Positions 16,904 to 26,470 of a DNA stretch of 64,000 bases are shown piece by piece. The stretch comes from Pseudomonas lurida (GTDB lineage Bacteria; Pseudomonadota; Gammaproteobacteria; Pseudomonadales; Pseudomonadaceae): positions 62,001 through 126,000 of the forward strand of contig NZ_JAAMRE010000003.1 in assembly GCF_013522705.1 (NCBI RefSeq). The letters run 5' to 3'. The notes beneath the pieces are model-generated. The model was not told the origin of the DNA. It searched no databases and saw only the letters and a list, made by a program, of their open reading frames with translations. The position numbers and the translations under genes are program-made. Every line of letters starts with the position of its first letter. The first letter of the stretch is position 1.

Positions 16904-19900
16904 ATGATTGCCCGGTTATCACCTCCAAATACCCAGAAAACGACCTATGACGCTTTTCTGAACGCGCTCCAAGGGGCGGGGTTTCAAGGTGAAATTGCCC
17001 GCAACTATGGCGACCGAACGGTATTAGCTACCGACAATTCTATTTACCAGCGTCTGCCCCAAGCTGCTTTGTTTCCATTGGACGCGCAGGATGTGGAGAT
17101 TTTGGCGCGGCTGGTCAGTAATGCTGAGCACAGTACAGTGGTGCTCACGCCTCGAGGTGGAGGTACTGGCACCAATGGGCAATCGCTTACTGACGGTGTG
17201 GTGGTCGACCTGTCCAGGCATCTCAACAACATCCTGGAAATCAATGTCCAGGAGCGCTGGGTCAGAGTACAGAGTGGTGTGGTTAAGGATCAGTTGAACG
17301 CGGCACTCAAACCCTATGGATTGTTCTTTGCACCTGAACTCTCAACGTCGAATCGCGCGACTATTGGAGGGATGATCAACACCGATGCGAGTGGTCAGGG
17401 GAGCTGTACCTATGGCAAGACTCGCGATCACGTTCTCGAGCTTTCTACAGTATTGCTTGGCGGTAATCGTCTCACCAGTTCAGCTGTCGACGCGGAGCAT
17501 TTGCCCGCGCTGACAAGGCGCAAAGACCGGGTCGGTGAGGTCTACAGATGTGTTTTGGACATCGCCGATACTCAAGCTGAATTGATCAGGAACACCTTCC
17601 CCAAACTCAATCGCTGCCTGACCGGTTATGACCTGGCACACCTGCGCGAATCGGACGGACGCTTCAATCTGAATAGTGTGCTTTGTGGCTCTGAAGGGTC
17701 GCTTGGATTCATCGTTGAGGCAAAACTGAACGTCTTGCCTATCCCGAAATATTCCATTCTGGTTAACGTACGTTACGCCGGATTTATGGATGCCTTGCGC
17801 GATGCGAAGGCCCTGATGGAAATGAAGCCGCTGTCGATCGAGACCGTGGACTCCAAAGTGCTGATGCTGGCGATGAAAGATATTGTCTGGCACGGCGTCG
17901 CAGAGTATTTCCCTGAAGATCCTGATACAGCGACGCTGGGGATCAACCTCATTGAATTTAGCGGAGACGATGAAGAGGTTGTTCTGCAGAGTGTTCATGA
18001 ATTCGTACTGCACCTGCAGCGCGATACCTCTGTTGTGCGCTTGGGGCACACGCTGGCGATCGGAGCTGATGCGCTAAAGCGGGTTTATGCGATGCGTAAG
18101 CGCGCAGTGGGTTTGTTGGGCAACGTCAAAGGAGAGGCCAGACCACAGCCGTTTGTCGAGGACACCGCTGTTCCTCCCGAAAACCTTGCTGACTTCATCC
18201 AGGAGTTTCGAGCGCTCCTGGATAGCTATGACTTGCAGTACGGTATGTTCGGCCACGTCGACGCTGGTGTACTGCATGTGCGCCCTATCCTTGATATGAA
18301 AGATCCTGTTCAGGCGGCCTTGGTCCGACCGATTTCCGATGCGGTCGCTGCCTTGACTCAAAAACATGGCGGGTTGTTATGGGGGGAGCATGGCAAGGGC
18401 TTGCGGTCGCAGTATGTGCCAGATTACTTCGGCGATTTGTACCCGGCTTTGCAGGAGCTGAAGGCAGCCTTTGACCCACACAATCAACTCAATCCAGGCA
18501 AGATTGCAACGCCGAAAACTGTCCCGGGTTCTCGACTGACACGCGTTGACGAAGTGGAGTTGCGCGGTGACTTAGACCGGACAATTGATGAGCGTGTTTG
18601 GCAAAGCTATGACACTGCTGTTCATTGCAATGGCAATGGCGCTTGCTACAACTTCGATCCTGATGACGCCATGTGCCCATCCTGGAAGGCTACGCGCAAT
18701 CGAATTCACTCTCCGAAAGGCCGAGCATCGCTGATACGTGAATGGCTGAGATTGCAGGGGGAGCAGGGCGTTGATGTTCTGGCTGCAAGTGATCGGCTGC
18801 GTTTGTCCGCTGCCCCTCAGAACCTTGCACATCGGGCCGTTAACAGCTTGGCGCAGAAGATGGGCCAGCAAGACTTTTCCCACGAGGTTTATAACGCGAT
18901 GACAGGTTGCCTGGCATGCAAATCATGCGCAGGCCAATGCCCTGTCAAAGTGAATGTGCCTGAGTTTAGATCACGCTTTCTTGAGCTTTATCACAGTCGG
19001 TATTTGCGTCCCCTTAAGGACTACCTGATCGGCTCCTTGGAATACACAGTTCCTTACATCGCCAAGATGCCGCGTCTCTACAATTTCGTGATGAGCGCTC
19101 GACCGGTTCGCTGGTTACTCGAACGAGCTGCCGGGATGGTAGATAGCCCTCTACTCAGCCTGGTGGATTTTGCGGCCGTTTGCCGGCGCTGGAACGTGGA
19201 GGTGGCAATGCCTGAACGCCTGGAAACTCTTTCAGGTGAGCAGCGTGCGAAAAGTGTCATCCTTGTACAGGACGCTTTCACTCGTTTTTTTGAAACACCG
19301 TTGCTCGTTGACTGGGTGGAGCTGATCTCTCGGCTTGGCTACAAAGTCTACCTGGCACCGTACGCGCCTAATGGCAAACCCCTTCAGGTGCAGGGCTTTC
19401 TCAAAGCATTTGAGAAGGCTGCCAGCGTCAATGGAAAGTCGTTGCTCAGTCTTCAGCAGTATCAAGTTCCATTGGTGGGGCTCGACCCAGCGATGACCTT
19501 GGTGTACCGACAGGAGTACGCCAAGATATTGGGCGCCGGCGAAGCTCCCCTGGTGATGCTTGCGCAGGAGTGGCTTATCAATGCGTTGCCGCAAAATGAA
19601 GTAACGAAAGTGGATGAGCCTTACCACTTCCTGCCGCACTGCACTGAAAAAACTAATGAACCAGGCAGCATCGGCCAATGGCAGAAGATCTTTGAACGTA
19701 TGGGACTAACGCTTCAGGTACAAGCAAGTGGCTGCTGCGGGATGTCGGGTACCTACGGACATGAAACGAGAAACGCCGAAACGTCGGAGACGATCTATGG
19801 GCAATCCTGGAAGCTGCTCATCCAGAAGTTTAACCAATCGGGACGAGTTGTTGCCGATGGCTATTCTTGCCGCAGTCAGGTTAAGCGACAGGAGGGTGCG

Positions 19901-19963
19901 ACGGTGCTCCATCCGCTGCAGGTTCTGTTGGCTCGCATGAAAGAGACAGCGATGGAGACCTGA
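16904..19963 (+). CDS. FAD/Fe-S D-2-hydroxyglutarate dehydrogenase-type oxidoreductase (YdiJ family)
   Basis: The 1019-residue protein has a vanillyl-alcohol-oxidase-type FAD domain (PRGGGTGTNGQSLTDG at about 85-100), an FAD-oxidase C domain with FGHVDAGVLHVRP, and two Fe-S motifs. One lies around CNGNGACYNFDP/MCPSW near 575-595; the other is CLACKSCAGQCPVKVNVP near 667-684. A C-terminal CCG domain carries HCTEKTN and SGCCGMSGTYG. YdiJ relatives oxidise D-2-hydroxyglutarate to 2-oxoglutarate. AGGA precedes the ATG. An hglS-type gene 4 kb downstream makes the same compound, which supports the substrate; D-lactate or glycolate remain alternatives. Confidence 0.85.
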   Translation: MIARLSPPNTQKTTYDAFLNALQGAGFQGEIARNYGDRTVLATDNSIYQRLPQAALFPLDAQDVEILARLVSNAEHSTVVLTPRGGGTGTNGQSLTDGVVVDLSRHLNNILEINVQERWVRVQSGVVKDQLNAALKPYGLFFAPELSTSNRATIGGMINTDASGQGSCTYGKTRDHVLELSTVLLGGNRLTSSAVDAEHLPALTRRKDRVGEVYRCVLDIADTQAELIRNTFPKLNRCLTGYDLAHLRESDGRFNLNSVLCGSEGSLGFIVEAKLNVLPIPKYSILVNVRYAGFMDALRDAKALMEMKPLSIETVDSKVLMLAMKDIVWHGVAEYFPEDPDTATLGINLIEFSGDDEEVVLQSVHEFVLHLQRDTSVVRLGHTLAIGADALKRVYAMRKRAVGLLGNVKGEARPQPFVEDTAVPPENLADFIQEFRALLDSYDLQYGMFGHVDAGVLHVRPILDMKDPVQAALVRPISDAVAALTQKHGGLLWGEHGKGLRSQYVPDYFGDLYPALQELKAAFDPHNQLNPGKIATPKTVPGSRLTRVDEVELRGDLDRTIDERVWQSYDTAVHCNGNGACYNFDPDDAMCPSWKATRNRIHSPKGRASLIREWLRLQGEQGVDVLAASDRLRLSAAPQNLAHRAVNSLAQKMGQQDFSHEVYNAMTGCLACKSCAGQCPVKVNVPEFRSRFLELYHSRYLRPLKDYLIGSLEYTVPYIAKMPRLYNFVMSARPVRWLLERAAGMVDSPLLSLVDFAAVCRRWNVEVAMPERLETLSGEQRAKSVILVQDAFTRFFETPLLVDWVELISRLGYKVYLAPYAPNGKPLQVQGFLKAFEKAASVNGKSLLSLQQYQVPLVGLDPAMTLVYRQEYAKILGAGEAPLVMLAQEWLINALPQNEVTKVDEPYHFLPHCTEKTNEPGSIGQWQKIFERMGLTLQVQASGCCGMSGTYGHETRNAETSETIYGQSWKLLIQKFNQSGRVVADGYSCRSQVKRQEGATVLHPLQVLLARMKETAMET

Positions 19964-20580
19964 TAAATCTCCACCAGCACCGACTCATGAGCAGGCTGGG
20001 GTACAGCAAGCGCTGTGAACTGTTCCCCGGTACCGAGGTTTCATGAATGGATTTGGGCTGGTCAACGGTGGTTTAGGAGCGGGCGGGTGGAGTCTGATCC
20101 CACGTGCTCAGCGATGGATTGAATTTGCTTTTGGATGTTAAGCACTGTGAAACCCGCCAAGGGGCTAGGCAGGACTTAAATCATCGGCCGGCTCCTAATG
20201 CACGGACGAAGTCATTGGTTATAGGTTGCTCATATTCAACCTCAATGTCGTGGGTGGTTCGGCCCTCAGGGCCGCTCTGCTGCCATGATAGAAACAAACG
20301 CCGATAGGCCCGTAGTGCCAGATTTAGGGAAATGCTGGGTCAGATGAGTTCGAAGGCGATGGGGATGTGGCGATGATCCACTTTATGTATTTCGTCATTT
20401 CTTTGAGTGGAGCGGCACCCTCGAAGATGATGAGTAGCGGCAGGCAGAAATTTGTTTCATGGATAGCGGTATAAGTAAAACGGATTAGCCCCTGTCCTGG
20501 TCGCCGTGAAAAAATCGCCCTGCTTTAGGTTCTGTGTGCGGCAAACAGGATTGATTTGAACATTTTGACGGGTGGAATCA
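19964..20580. other. Long gap with possible gene remnants
   Basis: No intact gene is supported in these 617 bases. On the minus strand, short open stretches (for instance one ending VRALGAGR at about 20182, and another ending SNSSDPAFP at about 20327) have protein-like composition but lack starts and partners, so they may be decayed coding DNA. I do not recognise the source. The right end must contain the promoter of the aminotransferase gene. Confidence 0.4.
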
Positions 20581-21876
20581 ATGGTCGACGTTATGCTTTC
20601 TAGCCTATCTAATGAAGAATTGGAGCGCCTTTCAACCGAAATTGATGCGCAGTATGCAAATTGCTGCGATCTCGGCTTCAAGTTGAATATGGCCAGAGGC
20701 ATACCGTCGCTAGAGCAATTGCAGCTTTCACAAGAGCTTTTGGTTGACCGTTTGGAGCCGCCCTATGTTGACGTCAGTGGTGTGGATGCGCGCAATTATG
20801 GCGGGCAAGCTGGGCTTTTGGAGTCGAGGGCTCTGTTTTCTGAGTTACTTGAGGCGCCAGTGGAAAATGTCGTGGTCGGCGGTAGTTCCAGTCTCGCACT
20901 GATGTATGAGTGGATTTCTCAAGCGTGGCGAGTTGGAACCTGTGAGGGAGATGTTCCTTGGTCGCAAGTTGCGGGCGGTATCAGTTTCATATGTATTGTG
21001 CCGGGGTATGATCGCCATTTCGCAATGTGTGAAGATTTTGGAATAAAAATGATTGCTGTGCCGATGCTGGAAGATGGCCCAGATATCAATATGATCAAAG
21101 ATCTCGTGCTGGACGATCCCTCGATTAAAGGTGTTTGGTGTGTGCCTAAATACAGTAATCCAACAGGTACAAGCTATTCGACTCGTGTGATATACGAACT
21201 CGCCTCTATGCCGGTCGCAGCTCGGGATTTTCGGATTTTTTGGGATAATGCCTACGCGGTGCACCCTCTTGCCCAAGACGATGTGCAGATCGCCAATATC
21301 CATGAATTGTGCGCGGCCAGTGGGTATCCTGACCGTTCGCTGGTATTCGCGTCGACTTCGAAGATGACCCTGCCTGGCTCAGGAATGGCTGCCATTGTCT
21401 CCTCAAAGCGAAACACCGATTGGTGGCTTGAGCGAGCAAAACTCAGAAGTGTCGGGCCAGACAAGATCAGCCAGCTGCGCCAGACACGATTTCTGAAAAG
21501 TGCCGATAACGTGAAATTGTTGATGGGAAAGCACAGGGATCTGCTTGCACCTAAATTTGCTAAAGTTGACGAAGTATTTTCTAGCAAATTGTCCGGTTAT
21601 GATTTTGCCCGCTGGACTAAGCCGAAAGGCGGATACTTTGTAAGCTTGAATGTGGCTCCGGGTACTGCAAGTAGGATTGTGGAACTTGCAGATAACGCCG
21701 GGGTGTCCTTCGCGGTTCCTGGTTCCTGTTTTCCTGGCGCAATAGATCCAACTGACTCGCAACTTCGAATTGCGCCGTCTTATCCGCCACTGGACGATTT
21801 GACTGTTGGACTTGAGGTTGTCGCTGTAAGCGTGCTTAAAGCGGCTGTGGATCAAGCGAAAGCACAGCGCGGATAA
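20581..21876 (+). CDS. PLP-dependent aminotransferase class I/II (Asp_aminotransf-like)
   Basis: The ATG at 20581 has GGTGGA just before it and gives 431 residues; a GTG at 20572 is possible. The fold-type I motifs are clear: NPTGTSYS, the Asp/Tyr pair in FWDNAYAVHPL, and the PLP-Lys in ASTSKMTLPGSGMA near residue 263. It resembles the PF12897 group of aminotransferases, whose substrates are varied. Lying between D-2-hydroxyglutarate dehydrogenase and hglS-type genes, it may make 2-oxoadipate from 2-aminoadipate, but that is inferred from context only. Confidence 0.82.
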   Translation: MVDVMLSSLSNEELERLSTEIDAQYANCCDLGFKLNMARGIPSLEQLQLSQELLVDRLEPPYVDVSGVDARNYGGQAGLLESRALFSELLEAPVENVVVGGSSSLALMYEWISQAWRVGTCEGDVPWSQVAGGISFICIVPGYDRHFAMCEDFGIKMIAVPMLEDGPDINMIKDLVLDDPSIKGVWCVPKYSNPTGTSYSTRVIYELASMPVAARDFRIFWDNAYAVHPLAQDDVQIANIHELCAASGYPDRSLVFASTSKMTLPGSGMAAIVSSKRNTDWWLERAKLRSVGPDKISQLRQTRFLKSADNVKLLMGKHRDLLAPKFAKVDEVFSSKLSGYDFARWTKPKGGYFVSLNVAPGTASRIVELADNAGVSFAVPGSCFPGAIDPTDSQLRIAPSYPPLDDLTVGLEVVAVSVLKAAVDQAKAQRG

Positions 21877-21890
21877 TTTGTGGAAGTTGA

Positions 21891-21923
21891 AAATGGCAAT
21901 GTCTTTGATGTTGCCATTTCTTT
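21891..21923 (+). terminator. Hairpin after the aminotransferase gene
   Basis: A perfect 9-bp inverted repeat (21891-21899 with 21911-21919, loop 11 nt) is followed by cTTTG. It is a plausible weak terminator in an AT-rich 260-bp gap before the ammonia-lyase gene. Confidence 0.55.
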
Positions 21924-22135
21924 GTGTGTAAACATTTTTTTATTGTGTATTTTGGCTTTATTTGTCTTGTGGATTTGACTATATAAAAAAGGGATTTGCC
22001 TTTAAACAGGGCGTTGGCGAAATTAGCTTCGTCTGTTGTGGATGCTGTGGGCGCACTCGATCTCGTCAAGAAAACGAAAATCTTTGATGCGGTCGCCAGT
22101 TTAAATAAGAAGTACAAGTCAGGCAGGAAAACAAT

Positions 22136-23374
22136 ATGAGTTCCGAATACAAGTACCATCGTTCTAACGTTAGCTGGACTGCTGAGAAGCGCGCAGCTGC
22201 CGCCACCGCCGTGTCCAATCTCATGGGCTGGGGATCTGCGGTCGAGGAAGTTCAAAGCTGGCCTGGATACAAGGTGCTGCCACTGTGGTCGCTAGACCAG
22301 CAAGCACGATCGCTGGGGCTGGGCAAAATTTTCTTCAAAGACGAGAGCGAGCGTTTCGGTCGCGAGCTCGGTAGCTTCAAGGCATTGGGTGCCCCGTACA
22401 CGGTCTACATGCTCCTCGCCGATGCTGTCGAGAAGGAAACGGGCATAAGACCTACCGCTGCACAGCTGCGCTCGAAAGAATTCAAAGCCATCACTGAGCG
22501 CGTCACCGTCTGCGTCGCCACCGATGGCAACCAGGGGCGTGGCCTGGCATACGCAGCCGCAAACTTTGGTTGCCGTTGCGTGGTCTATATCCATGGCCAT
22601 GTCAGCCCAGGCAGGAAAGAAGCTATGGAGCGCTACGGTGCGATCGTGATCCGCATCGATGGCGAGTACGAGGCTTCCGTTAAACGCGCCAAGGAAGACG
22701 GTCGCATGAACGGTTGGCATTTCGTCAGCAGCACCTCTTGGGACGATTTCAACGAGCCGCTGCCGCGCCACGTCATGAATGCCTACATGGTGATGGTGGA
22801 AGAGGCAATTGCAGCTGTCCCTGACTTGTCCAAAGTCACCCACGTTTTCATGCAAGGCGGTGTGGGCAGCATTGCGGCGGCGATCTTCCTTGGCATCGCG
22901 CTAGAGCTCAAAGAGGACAACCTGCCTCGTTTCGTCATGATTGAGCCTACTGAGGCGGACTGCCTCTATCAGAGCTCTGTCCAAGGCATCGCTACGCCAT
23001 CCTCTGGCAGTCTGCGCACCATTATGGCTGGCTTGGCGTGCCGCGAAGTGTCACCTGCCGCCTGGAAGATCCTGGAGTGGTTGTGCACTGACTATCTTGC
23101 TGTGCCGGACACCTGGGCTGTCGATGCCATGAAGGCACTGGCCGATGGCGGCGGCGATGCGCCAATCGTATGTGGTGAGACGTCTGCAGCGGGTTATAGC
23201 GTGTTGTTGAAAGCGGCTCAGTTGCCTGAGCTGAAAGCACAACTGGGGCTCAACCAGAACAGCCAAGTAATGCTGTTTGGTGCTGAGGGTGCCACGGATC
23301 CAGTCATCTACGAGAACCTGGTGGGCATCGCCCCCTCCGACGTTTTCGCGCGTCAGGAAGCATTTTCGAAATAG
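22136..23374 (+). CDS. dpaL: Diaminopropionate ammonia-lyase
   Basis: The 412-residue PLP fold-type II enzyme converts 2,3-diaminopropionate to pyruvate and two ammonia. The PLP-Lys is in GRELGSFKALGAPY (about residue 79), an ATDGNQGRGLAYAA loop follows, and the phosphate-binding glycines lie in MQGGVGSIAAA. The sequence and length match the YgeX/DpaL family throughout. AGGA precedes the ATG. The RidA-family gene 45 bp downstream fits, because ammonia-lyases of this type release reactive enamine/imine intermediates. Confidence 0.92.
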   Translation: MSSEYKYHRSNVSWTAEKRAAAATAVSNLMGWGSAVEEVQSWPGYKVLPLWSLDQQARSLGLGKIFFKDESERFGRELGSFKALGAPYTVYMLLADAVEKETGIRPTAAQLRSKEFKAITERVTVCVATDGNQGRGLAYAAANFGCRCVVYIHGHVSPGRKEAMERYGAIVIRIDGEYEASVKRAKEDGRMNGWHFVSSTSWDDFNEPLPRHVMNAYMVMVEEAIAAVPDLSKVTHVFMQGGVGSIAAAIFLGIALELKEDNLPRFVMIEPTEADCLYQSSVQGIATPSSGSLRTIMAGLACREVSPAAWKILEWLCTDYLAVPDTWAVDAMKALADGGGDAPIVCGETSAAGYSVLLKAAQLPELKAQLGLNQNSQVMLFGAEGATDPVIYENLVGIAPSDVFARQEAFSK

Positions 23375-23419
23375 TTCGTCATCCCCCAGCTTAGGCTTGA
23401 GGAACGAAGGAGTTTTTAA

Positions 23420-23899
23420 ATGGCACACAATCCTGATCTTGAATTTGAAACGCTTGCGTCGAGCTTTGGAATCAATGCTGACTCACTCGCAGGCCCCGCC
23501 GGGCTTTACAAGGCCGCAGTCATCGACGGAGCCAGCGTATTTCTCAGTGGCCAGATCCCGAAAGTCGGAAATGAAGTAGTCGTTTCGGGAAAGGTTGGAA
23601 GTGAGGTAAGTCTCGAGGACGCCAAGCGTGGGGCTGCAATCGCTGCCATACGGTTGCTGGCGGTTCTTAAGGACGCTGTGGGTTCGCTCGCCAACATCAG
23701 CGCGGTTACCCGAGTGAACGTCTTCGTTCAGTGCGCCGAGGGTTTTGCTCAGCAGACCCAAGTTGCCGATGCCGCCTCCGGGGTGCTGCAGGCGGTACTC
23801 GGTGAGGCCGCTGGACATGCACGCACAGCCGTGGGTGTCGCGGCTCTTCCTCGTAATGCAAGCGTAGAAGTTGACCTGATGGCTTCCTTGAAGCACTAA
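23420..23899 (+). CDS. RidA-family (YjgF) protein
   Basis: The 159-residue protein is a chorismate-mutase-like Rid domain with SGQIPKVGNEVVVSGKVG and the C-terminal LPRNASVEVDLMA. RidA proteins hydrolyse reactive enamine/imine products of PLP enzymes. The N-terminal 30 residues are longer than in classic RidA, as in the YjgH-like or Rid2-Rid7 groups, and the usual RidA arginine in the ARxAV region appears as HARTAVGVAALP. AAGGAG precedes the ATG. Its place next to the ammonia-lyase suggests it detoxifies that enzyme's product. Confidence 0.88.
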   Translation: MAHNPDLEFETLASSFGINADSLAGPAGLYKAAVIDGASVFLSGQIPKVGNEVVVSGKVGSEVSLEDAKRGAAIAAIRLLAVLKDAVGSLANISAVTRVNVFVQCAEGFAQQTQVADAASGVLQAVLGEAAGHARTAVGVAALPRNASVEVDLMASLKH

Positions 23900-23914
23900 C
23901 AGCCGGCGACAGAT

Positions 23915-23967
23915 GCTGAGGAGGCGACTCGGGGTGAATTGCATCCCCCTGCGCTGTCCTCCTCAGC
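23915..23967. terminator. Long inverted repeat between the ridA-like and hglS-like genes
   Basis: A perfect 10-bp outer repeat (GCTGAGGAGG at 23915-23924, CCTCCTCAGC at 23958-23967) encloses a smaller GGGG/CCCC stem. No T-run follows, so it may trim expression or stabilise the upstream mRNA rather than stop transcription fully. Confidence 0.5.
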
Positions 23968-23999
23968 TTCAAAATAAATACAGCATTGGTGGATTGGTG

Positions 24000-25391
24000 A
24001 TGAATGCAGCAAATTCAAATGAGGCCGTTGTATCCCCTGATGAAATCAGATCGATTTTCTCAGAGAGAATGTCTCAGATGTACAAAGACGAGGTGCCTCA
24101 ATATTCGACGCTTCTCGATATTGTGTCTGGAGTGAACCGAGAGGTTCTGGATCAAGATCCTGCCCTTGAGATCTGCCTGAAAAATAACGACGACTTAGCC
24201 CGACTTTCCCAGGAATACCACGGTGCCATTCGACTTGGCACCGCCACCGAACTTTCGACCATGCGCCGGGTGTTTGCTGTGTTGGGTATGGATCCTGTCA
24301 ATTACTACGATTTGAGCGTTGCCGGCATTCCTGTTCACGCCACTGCATTTCGACCTACCACGCGGGCGTCTTTGTCCAAGAATCCATTCCGAGTGTTCAC
24401 CTCGCTTCTGCGTCTGGAATTGATCGACGATCCAGATCTTAGGGAGGTCGCCTCTCAGATTCTGAGCAAACGAAACATCTACACCGCTCGGGCGCTTGAG
24501 TTGCTCGAAATCGTTGAGCAGCGGGGAGGGCTGGATGACCGGCAGGCCAAAGAGTTCGTCGAGGAAATCCTCGAAACTTTCCGTTGGCACAATGAGGCAA
24601 CCGTACACGCAGCGACGTACGAACGGCTTCATTCGGCTCACCGCCTTGTGGCGGATGTGGTCAGCTTCAGAGGGCCGCACATCAATCACCTGACGCCTCG
24701 TACGCTGGACATTGATAAGGCGCAACACGAGATGCCGAAGCGAGGGGTAACTCCTAAAAACATCATCGAAGGCCCACCTCGGCGTAACGTGCCTATCTTA
24801 CTTCGCCAGACGAGCTTCAAGGCGCTGGAGGAAACGGTGTCTTTCCAAGGCGCTAGTGAAGAGGGCACCCATACCGCACGTTTTGGAGAAATCGAGCAGC
24901 GAGGCATAGCGCTGACGCCAAAAGGTATGGCGTTGTACGATCGATTGCTCAATCAAGCCAGGGCATCGATCGGTGAGGAAGTCGATTACGATAAAGTCTT
25001 GAGCCAGGTGTTCAGTGAATTCCCAGACGATCTGGACGAAATTCGGACTAAAAAACTTGCGTATTTCAAGTACCGTGTTGCGCGCGAGGATGCCACCGGC
25101 CTTAGTATGAACACTGATGTCGAAGATCTTATCAAGATCGGAGTGATTGAGGTCACGCCTGTCCTTTACGAGGATTTCCTTCCTGTAAGTGCTGCAGGCA
25201 TCTTTCAATCGAATCTCGGTGGGACTGAGCAAAAGGCCTATGCGTCTAATGCCGCCAAGGCTGAGTTCGAAAGGGCGTTGGGTGCGAGTGTGTTGGAAAG
25301 CTGTGAGCTATATACCGATATTCAGGAAAAATCGCTCAACGAAGTTCAACTTTGGATTTTGAACTGTGCGGCTGAAAGCGTCAATGCCTGA
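24000..25391 (+). CDS. hglS: 2-oxoadipate dioxygenase/decarboxylase (HglS/YdcJ, DUF1338)
   Basis: The ATG at 24000 gives 463 residues, the usual length. HglS is an Fe(II)-dependent VOC-fold enzyme that turns 2-oxoadipate into D-2-hydroxyglutarate with O2, late in D-lysine breakdown. Family motifs are kept: metal His and substrate Arg in YHGAIRLGTA (His74, Arg78), metal His in RGPHINHLTPR, metal Glu in RQTSFKALEETVSF, and substrate-contacting VS in EDFLPVSAAGIFQSN (about 396-397). The product is the substrate of the YdiJ-type enzyme in this block, so the two form a consecutive pair. Confidence 0.88.
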   Translation: MNAANSNEAVVSPDEIRSIFSERMSQMYKDEVPQYSTLLDIVSGVNREVLDQDPALEICLKNNDDLARLSQEYHGAIRLGTATELSTMRRVFAVLGMDPVNYYDLSVAGIPVHATAFRPTTRASLSKNPFRVFTSLLRLELIDDPDLREVASQILSKRNIYTARALELLEIVEQRGGLDDRQAKEFVEEILETFRWHNEATVHAATYERLHSAHRLVADVVSFRGPHINHLTPRTLDIDKAQHEMPKRGVTPKNIIEGPPRRNVPILLRQTSFKALEETVSFQGASEEGTHTARFGEIEQRGIALTPKGMALYDRLLNQARASIGEEVDYDKVLSQVFSEFPDDLDEIRTKKLAYFKYRVAREDATGLSMNTDVEDLIKIGVIEVTPVLYEDFLPVSAAGIFQSNLGGTEQKAYASNAAKAEFERALGASVLESCELYTDIQEKSLNEVQLWILNCAAESVNA

Positions 25392-25463
25392 TTAAGATGA
25401 GTGCGCCGATGGCAGTAATTCTGGCTTAGGCTAATCTATCTATTTTCATTCGGGTTATAATGG

Positions 25464-25505
25464 AACGCTATAGAGCATCATTGATGATGCTCTATAGCGT
25501 TTTTG
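25464..25505. terminator. Perfect 18-bp palindromic hairpin
   Basis: AACGCTATAGAGCATCAT (25464-25481) is repeated exactly inverted at 25484-25501, with a 2-nt centre and TTTT after it. It fits a terminator for the hglS run. A TATAAT at 25456-25461 stands directly before it, so it could also be an operator at the start of the next LysR transcript. Confidence 0.75.
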
Positions 25506-25527
25506 TAGTTTGTGGAAAGGTGAGATC

Positions 25528-26433
25528 ATGAATTTGCGATCGGTTGACCTGAATCTTCTCGTCATTTTTGACACGCTGATGACGGAGCGTCACGTGACTA
25601 GGGCGGCATTGAAGGTTCCCATGAGCCAACCCGCAATGAGTAGTGCGCTTGCCCGTCTTCGACTGTTGTTCAAAGATGATCTTTTTGTCAGGGTGGGTGG
25701 CAACATGGAGCCCACCGCGCGGGCGCTTGAATTGAGCGTGGGCGTTAGTCGTATCCTGAGGGAAACCGAGCGACTGATGAATTCGGATGTCATGTTCGAT
25801 GCCTCGACCAGTGAACATCACTCTGTAGGGCGAATGTCCGACCTGGTGAGCTATCTGGTTCTGCCCAAGTTGCTTCGCCGATTGGAGCTGGACGCGCCAG
25901 CCATGAAGCTGGACGTCAAACATATTTCCATCGATGAGACTTTAAAAGGCCTTGAGGATGAACGCTTAGATTTCGCCGTGTCCACTCAATTGGAGCACAC
26001 TAATAGCATTGTAAGCCAGCCGGTATTCACGGATCGATTGGTGTGCGTTATGCGGCCTGGGCATCCTCTAGCAGGTAAAAAAATGTCAATGGATGAGTTT
26101 CTCGCAGCGGGGCATATTCATGTTGCGGTGACATCTCACGACCTGCGTTTTGTAGATAACACTCTTGTAGAGAGCAAACTTGAAAGAAACATAGTTATCA
26201 CTGTACCACACTGGTTAATCCTGCCTGCTGTACTCTCCGATACGAACTACATCGCGGTGTTTTCAGAAAAGCTTGCCAGGCAACTACCTGACGGCGTGAT
26301 TGCGTGGAGTGAAATGCCATTTTTTTGCCCCACGTTTAACTGGGAGCTTTATTGGCACAAACGAAATCAAAATAGTGCACCGCACGTGTGGATGAGATCG
26401 CTCATAACCGAGTCGTGTAACTCACTGGACTGA
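25528..26433 (+). CDS. LysR-family regulator (NodD/LeuO-like)
   Basis: The ATG at 25528 behind GGAAAGGTGAG gives 301 residues. The helix-turn-helix is in the NodD-like style: VDLNLLVIFDTLMTERHVTR followed by QPAMSSALARLRLLFKDDLF. The effector domain has the group's FAVSTQLEHTN and RLVCVMRPGHPLAG stretches. It stands between the amino-acid catabolism genes and a divergent exporter/hydrolase pair, so its targets could be either. Confidence 0.87.
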   Translation: MNLRSVDLNLLVIFDTLMTERHVTRAALKVPMSQPAMSSALARLRLLFKDDLFVRVGGNMEPTARALELSVGVSRILRETERLMNSDVMFDASTSEHHSVGRMSDLVSYLVLPKLLRRLELDAPAMKLDVKHISIDETLKGLEDERLDFAVSTQLEHTNSIVSQPVFTDRLVCVMRPGHPLAGKKMSMDEFLAAGHIHVAVTSHDLRFVDNTLVESKLERNIVITVPHWLILPAVLSDTNYIAVFSEKLARQLPDGVIAWSEMPFFCPTFNWELYWHKRNQNSAPHVWMRSLITESCNSLD

Positions 26434-26470
26434 GAAACTCATTCCAGGTTTGAAAAGGCGTTGTAGGTGA

